From Rotaria sp. Silwood1 (lineage: Eukaryota > Rotifera > Eurotatoria > Philodinida > Philodinidae), in contig CAJNOP010000205.1 in assembly GCA_905250075.1 (NCBI GenBank), positions 1 through 64,000 on the forward strand: a stretch of DNA of 64,000 bases, in the 5' to 3' direction. The notes beneath the pieces are model-generated. The model did no database searches. It had not been told where the DNA came from and worked only from the letters and a program-made list of their open reading frames with translations. A program made the translations under genes and the position numbers. Shown piece by piece: positions 62,001 to 64,000 of this stretch (the stretch's first letter is position 1; each line of letters starts with the position of its first letter).

Positions 62001-62759
62001 AAGTAGCAAGTCATTCTTCTCATAGATTTCACATATAAAAACTTCTATTATTCTCTAGAGTTTAAAACTATTTTTTCGGCGAATATCTGTTATAAACATA
62101 TTGACTCTCCAGTAATTTTAAATTACTTGTCTCTCTCTCTCTATAAAATTATAAATAATTCGTTAATTTTTAGGTGTACGAGTATCTGATTTAAAAATGA
62201 AAAGTTCTGATTTACCAATTCTTCAATTTTTTTCAAAAAAACCTACAACAACAACAACAACCAATGAAAATACTCATGACATGATTGAAGATATTGATAA
62301 TGATGATGAAGTGGAAGAAGAAGAAGAAGAAGAAGAAAATGAAAACACAGAATTTCTATTAATTGAAAATCAACATAATGAAGATTATGATTCTAAATCA
62401 ATTCATTTTGATGATGAAAATTCTAATACAAATACAACTACATGTCCTGTATGTCAAAAAATGCTTTTAGGTGATAATGATAAAATAAATAAACATATTG
62501 ATTTATGTTTAAATGGTGAAATAATTCGAACAACAATTAAAGAACAAGATCAACAAACATCACCTCAGACAAATTATAATAAACGGTGTTTTTTTAAAAT
62601 ATTCTAATCAATTTAATTTTTATTTTGTTTTTTCTTTTTTTTAGTATTAATTCAACACAATCAAAATTAACACCATCAACTAAACGACAAAAAAGAAAAT
62701 CTAATACAACACCACAACGAACAAATGGTATTGATAATTATTTTTCAAAACAAATTTAA
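59098..62759 (+). CDS. POLK: DNA polymerase kappa (Y-family translesion polymerase)
   Basis: Y-family polymerase that extends and bypasses minor-groove lesions at stalled forks in the nucleus. Thirteen exons: 59098-59197, 59246-59283, 59340-59420, 59497-59589, 59649-59708, 59766-59902, 59966-60092, 60826-60967, 61022-61107, 61166-61365, 61427-61692, 62174-62585 and 62645-62759, giving 618 residues. The kappa-type N-clasp comes first (NDTKAGM equivalent DDTKAGMADLDKEKINKLI). Then come metal-binding motif HIDMDAFYASVE, YLARQFGVRAAMPGF, catalytic GLDEAFADLT, ASAGIACNMRLAKL, the helix-hairpin-helix KIKGIGKVT and the little-finger domain. The C-terminus has one UBZ4 zinc finger (C534, C537, H551, C555; CPVCQ...HIDLC) where vertebrates have two, plus PIP-like motifs DLPILQFF (about 456-463) and TNGIDNYF at the end. 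Introns 7 and 11 contain miniature hAT elements. Confidence 0.96.
60179..60805. mobile_element. hAT-type fold-back MITE, 627 bp, in POLK intron 7
   Basis: Ends TAGTGGCATAACGAGGATTTT and, reversed, TAGTGGCGTAACCAGGATTTT. The flanks ATTTTAAC (60171-60178) and ATTTTAAA (60806-60813) agree at 7 of 8 positions. Almost the whole element is a pair of long arms of about 280 bases (for example CATGGGTCCCAAATGAAAAC on the left, its reverse on the right), so the transcript could form a long hairpin. Same end family as 38656-38824. Confidence 0.9.
61756..61838. mobile_element. hAT-type MITE, 83 bp, in POLK intron 11
   Basis: Short inverted ends CAGTATTTTATCTA and, reversed, CAGTGATTTATCTA, with exact GGACGCAT duplications (61748-61755 and 61839-61846). 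The GC-rich interior (GGGTGGGCGGCACCCACCC) contrasts with the intron. Very small, but the perfect 8-bp duplication makes the call firm. Confidence 0.85.
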
Positions 62760-64000
62760 ACTAATTATGTTATATATTCAAGACAGTTTTTCTTTTTTTG
62801 TCAGATAATCGTATTCATCTTATATTTTTATTTTGTATAATTGTTCATTTCGTTTTCTTCTTATGAGATTAAATTAACGTTTGGTTATTATGAAACTCTT
62901 ATTAAATTCTTCTTATATGGACATTGGATGTTGTTATAACTAAATCAACTTCAAAAAAATTAATACTTTTTTTTGCAGAAAATATGATTGTAATCTCTTA
63001 AAATTTTATTTCTGAGGTCGGAATCGATTGAATGAACATTAAAATATTCGATGACATGCGAAAGATCAGACAATAAGGTATTCATTTTTTTTCAATGAGA
63101 ATATGCTCAAGTTATGACTGCTACCTGCTGCAAAACATCGGATGCCGATATTTATCTATCGATGTCGATAGTAAGAGATACACCTGTTATTGATAGATTG
63201 AACGAAACGATTTTTTTCTGAGAGACAATATTGCCAACCCTAGATAATCAGATGAAAACAATATGATCTACTGATTGACTCTTGCAAATGACTCATCTTA
63301 TCACATTTCATCAATCAATCGATCAATATAAAGAAAGGACAAACAATAGACATTTGTTTTCTTTTCCTCACGTTGAAATGTACTTAAAATAGTTGGACTG
63401 AAAACAAACATATGAATAAATGCAAATACATTTAATAGGGTGTGTGGGTGTGTGTAGATGTTGTGCTTCTCACGAATCAAATTCACACCAGAATTACGGT
63501 GAAACAAGGTCTAAATTAATGTAGTAATTTATCGTATTAGAACCGTTTGAGACCGACTGAGATATCGTTTCTGATGATCGGAATGATCGCCCGGGAATAA
63601 TAATAATAATGCTCAAGTAAACTCAATAATGACTTCTTTTGCTGTGATATGGAAAAACTTTGAACTGTTTTTGATCTGTTAATATTCGATTTCCTAGAAA
63701 ATTTGTTTCTTTAACTAAAAAAAAGCGCGTATTTTTTTGTCGTTTGAACAATTCTCCATTGTATCTAATACAAATGTATAAATGTATAGATGCTAGATAA
63801 TAGTAGCTATCTTGAATTGTGCAAAACATATTTATATTTAGATTCTTTAAATTCGATCTAAGTGTAATATGTATTTCAACATTTAAATTGAGTTTTGTCG
63901 GAAGCAACTCATGCTCAAAAGAGATAGAATTCTTATATAATGATTATTTACTGATTCTCTATATCTCTAATTGTATGGCTGTTTAACTCCGACCACTACT
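62760..64000. other. Region downstream of POLK
   Basis: AT-rich 3' flank. A short dyad-rich stretch, ATCGGATGCCGATATTTATC followed by TATCGATGTCGATAG, lies near 63138-63173. Frames at 63301-63507 and 63623-63907 (-) are unrecognised and low-complexity. No gene called. Confidence 0.45.

Overview
The window looks like nuclear DNA of a rotifer, most probably a bdelloid (Adineta/Rotaria type). It is AT-rich. It carries metazoan genes (DDX46, PDCD4, taperin/phostensin-like, TTLL12, MTHFR, DNA polymerase kappa) split by many introns, mostly about 45-90 bp with GT/AG ends. It also carries an ADP-ribosyltransferase-fold plus TPR protein and a fungal-style ThiD-TenA fusion gene, both of kinds I associate with bdelloids. 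The assignment rests on recognising protein families by eye; no search was run.

Layout. 1-3.5 kb: 3' part of the spliceosomal helicase gene DDX46/PRP5 (+). 4-24 kb: a looser, accessory-looking block with a mitochondrial carrier (+), a ThiD-TenA thiamine-salvage fusion (-), two broken NNMT-like methyltransferase copies in opposite orientation around a broken ABHD10-like hydrolase, a thiamine pyrophosphokinase (-), a decayed hAT transposase and a TRIM/RING protein (-). 24.4-26.2 kb: PDCD4 (+). 29.5-36.4 kb: a taperin/phostensin-like gene (+) with a 3.9-kb intron holding an inverted-repeat element. It is followed closely by TTLL12 (+, 36.6-39.9 kb). 40.9-41.1 kb: a small His/Gly/Tyr-rich protein gene (-). 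44.8-48.8 kb: a dying copy of the splicing factor gene CWC22 (-), hit by three miniature hAT elements. 52.4-54.2 kb: ART-fold plus TPR protein (-). 56.5-62.8 kb: MTHFR and DNA polymerase kappa (+) only 141 bp apart, with a poly(A) signal and a possible trans-splice acceptor between them.

The most notable themes are these. (1) Thiamine genes cluster: an HMP(-P) kinase/thiaminase II fusion whose kinase half has lost its active-site signature while the TenA half keeps its key residues, a thiamine pyrophosphokinase, and a divergent mitochondrial carrier. (2) Eight miniature hAT-type elements can be delimited to the base; five have perfect 8-bp target duplications, and one sits inside an exon of the CWC22 pseudogene. 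(3) Two same-strand gene pairs have operon-like spacing. I saw no retrovirus-like element, Polinton, CRISPR array or convincing tRNA/rRNA gene.
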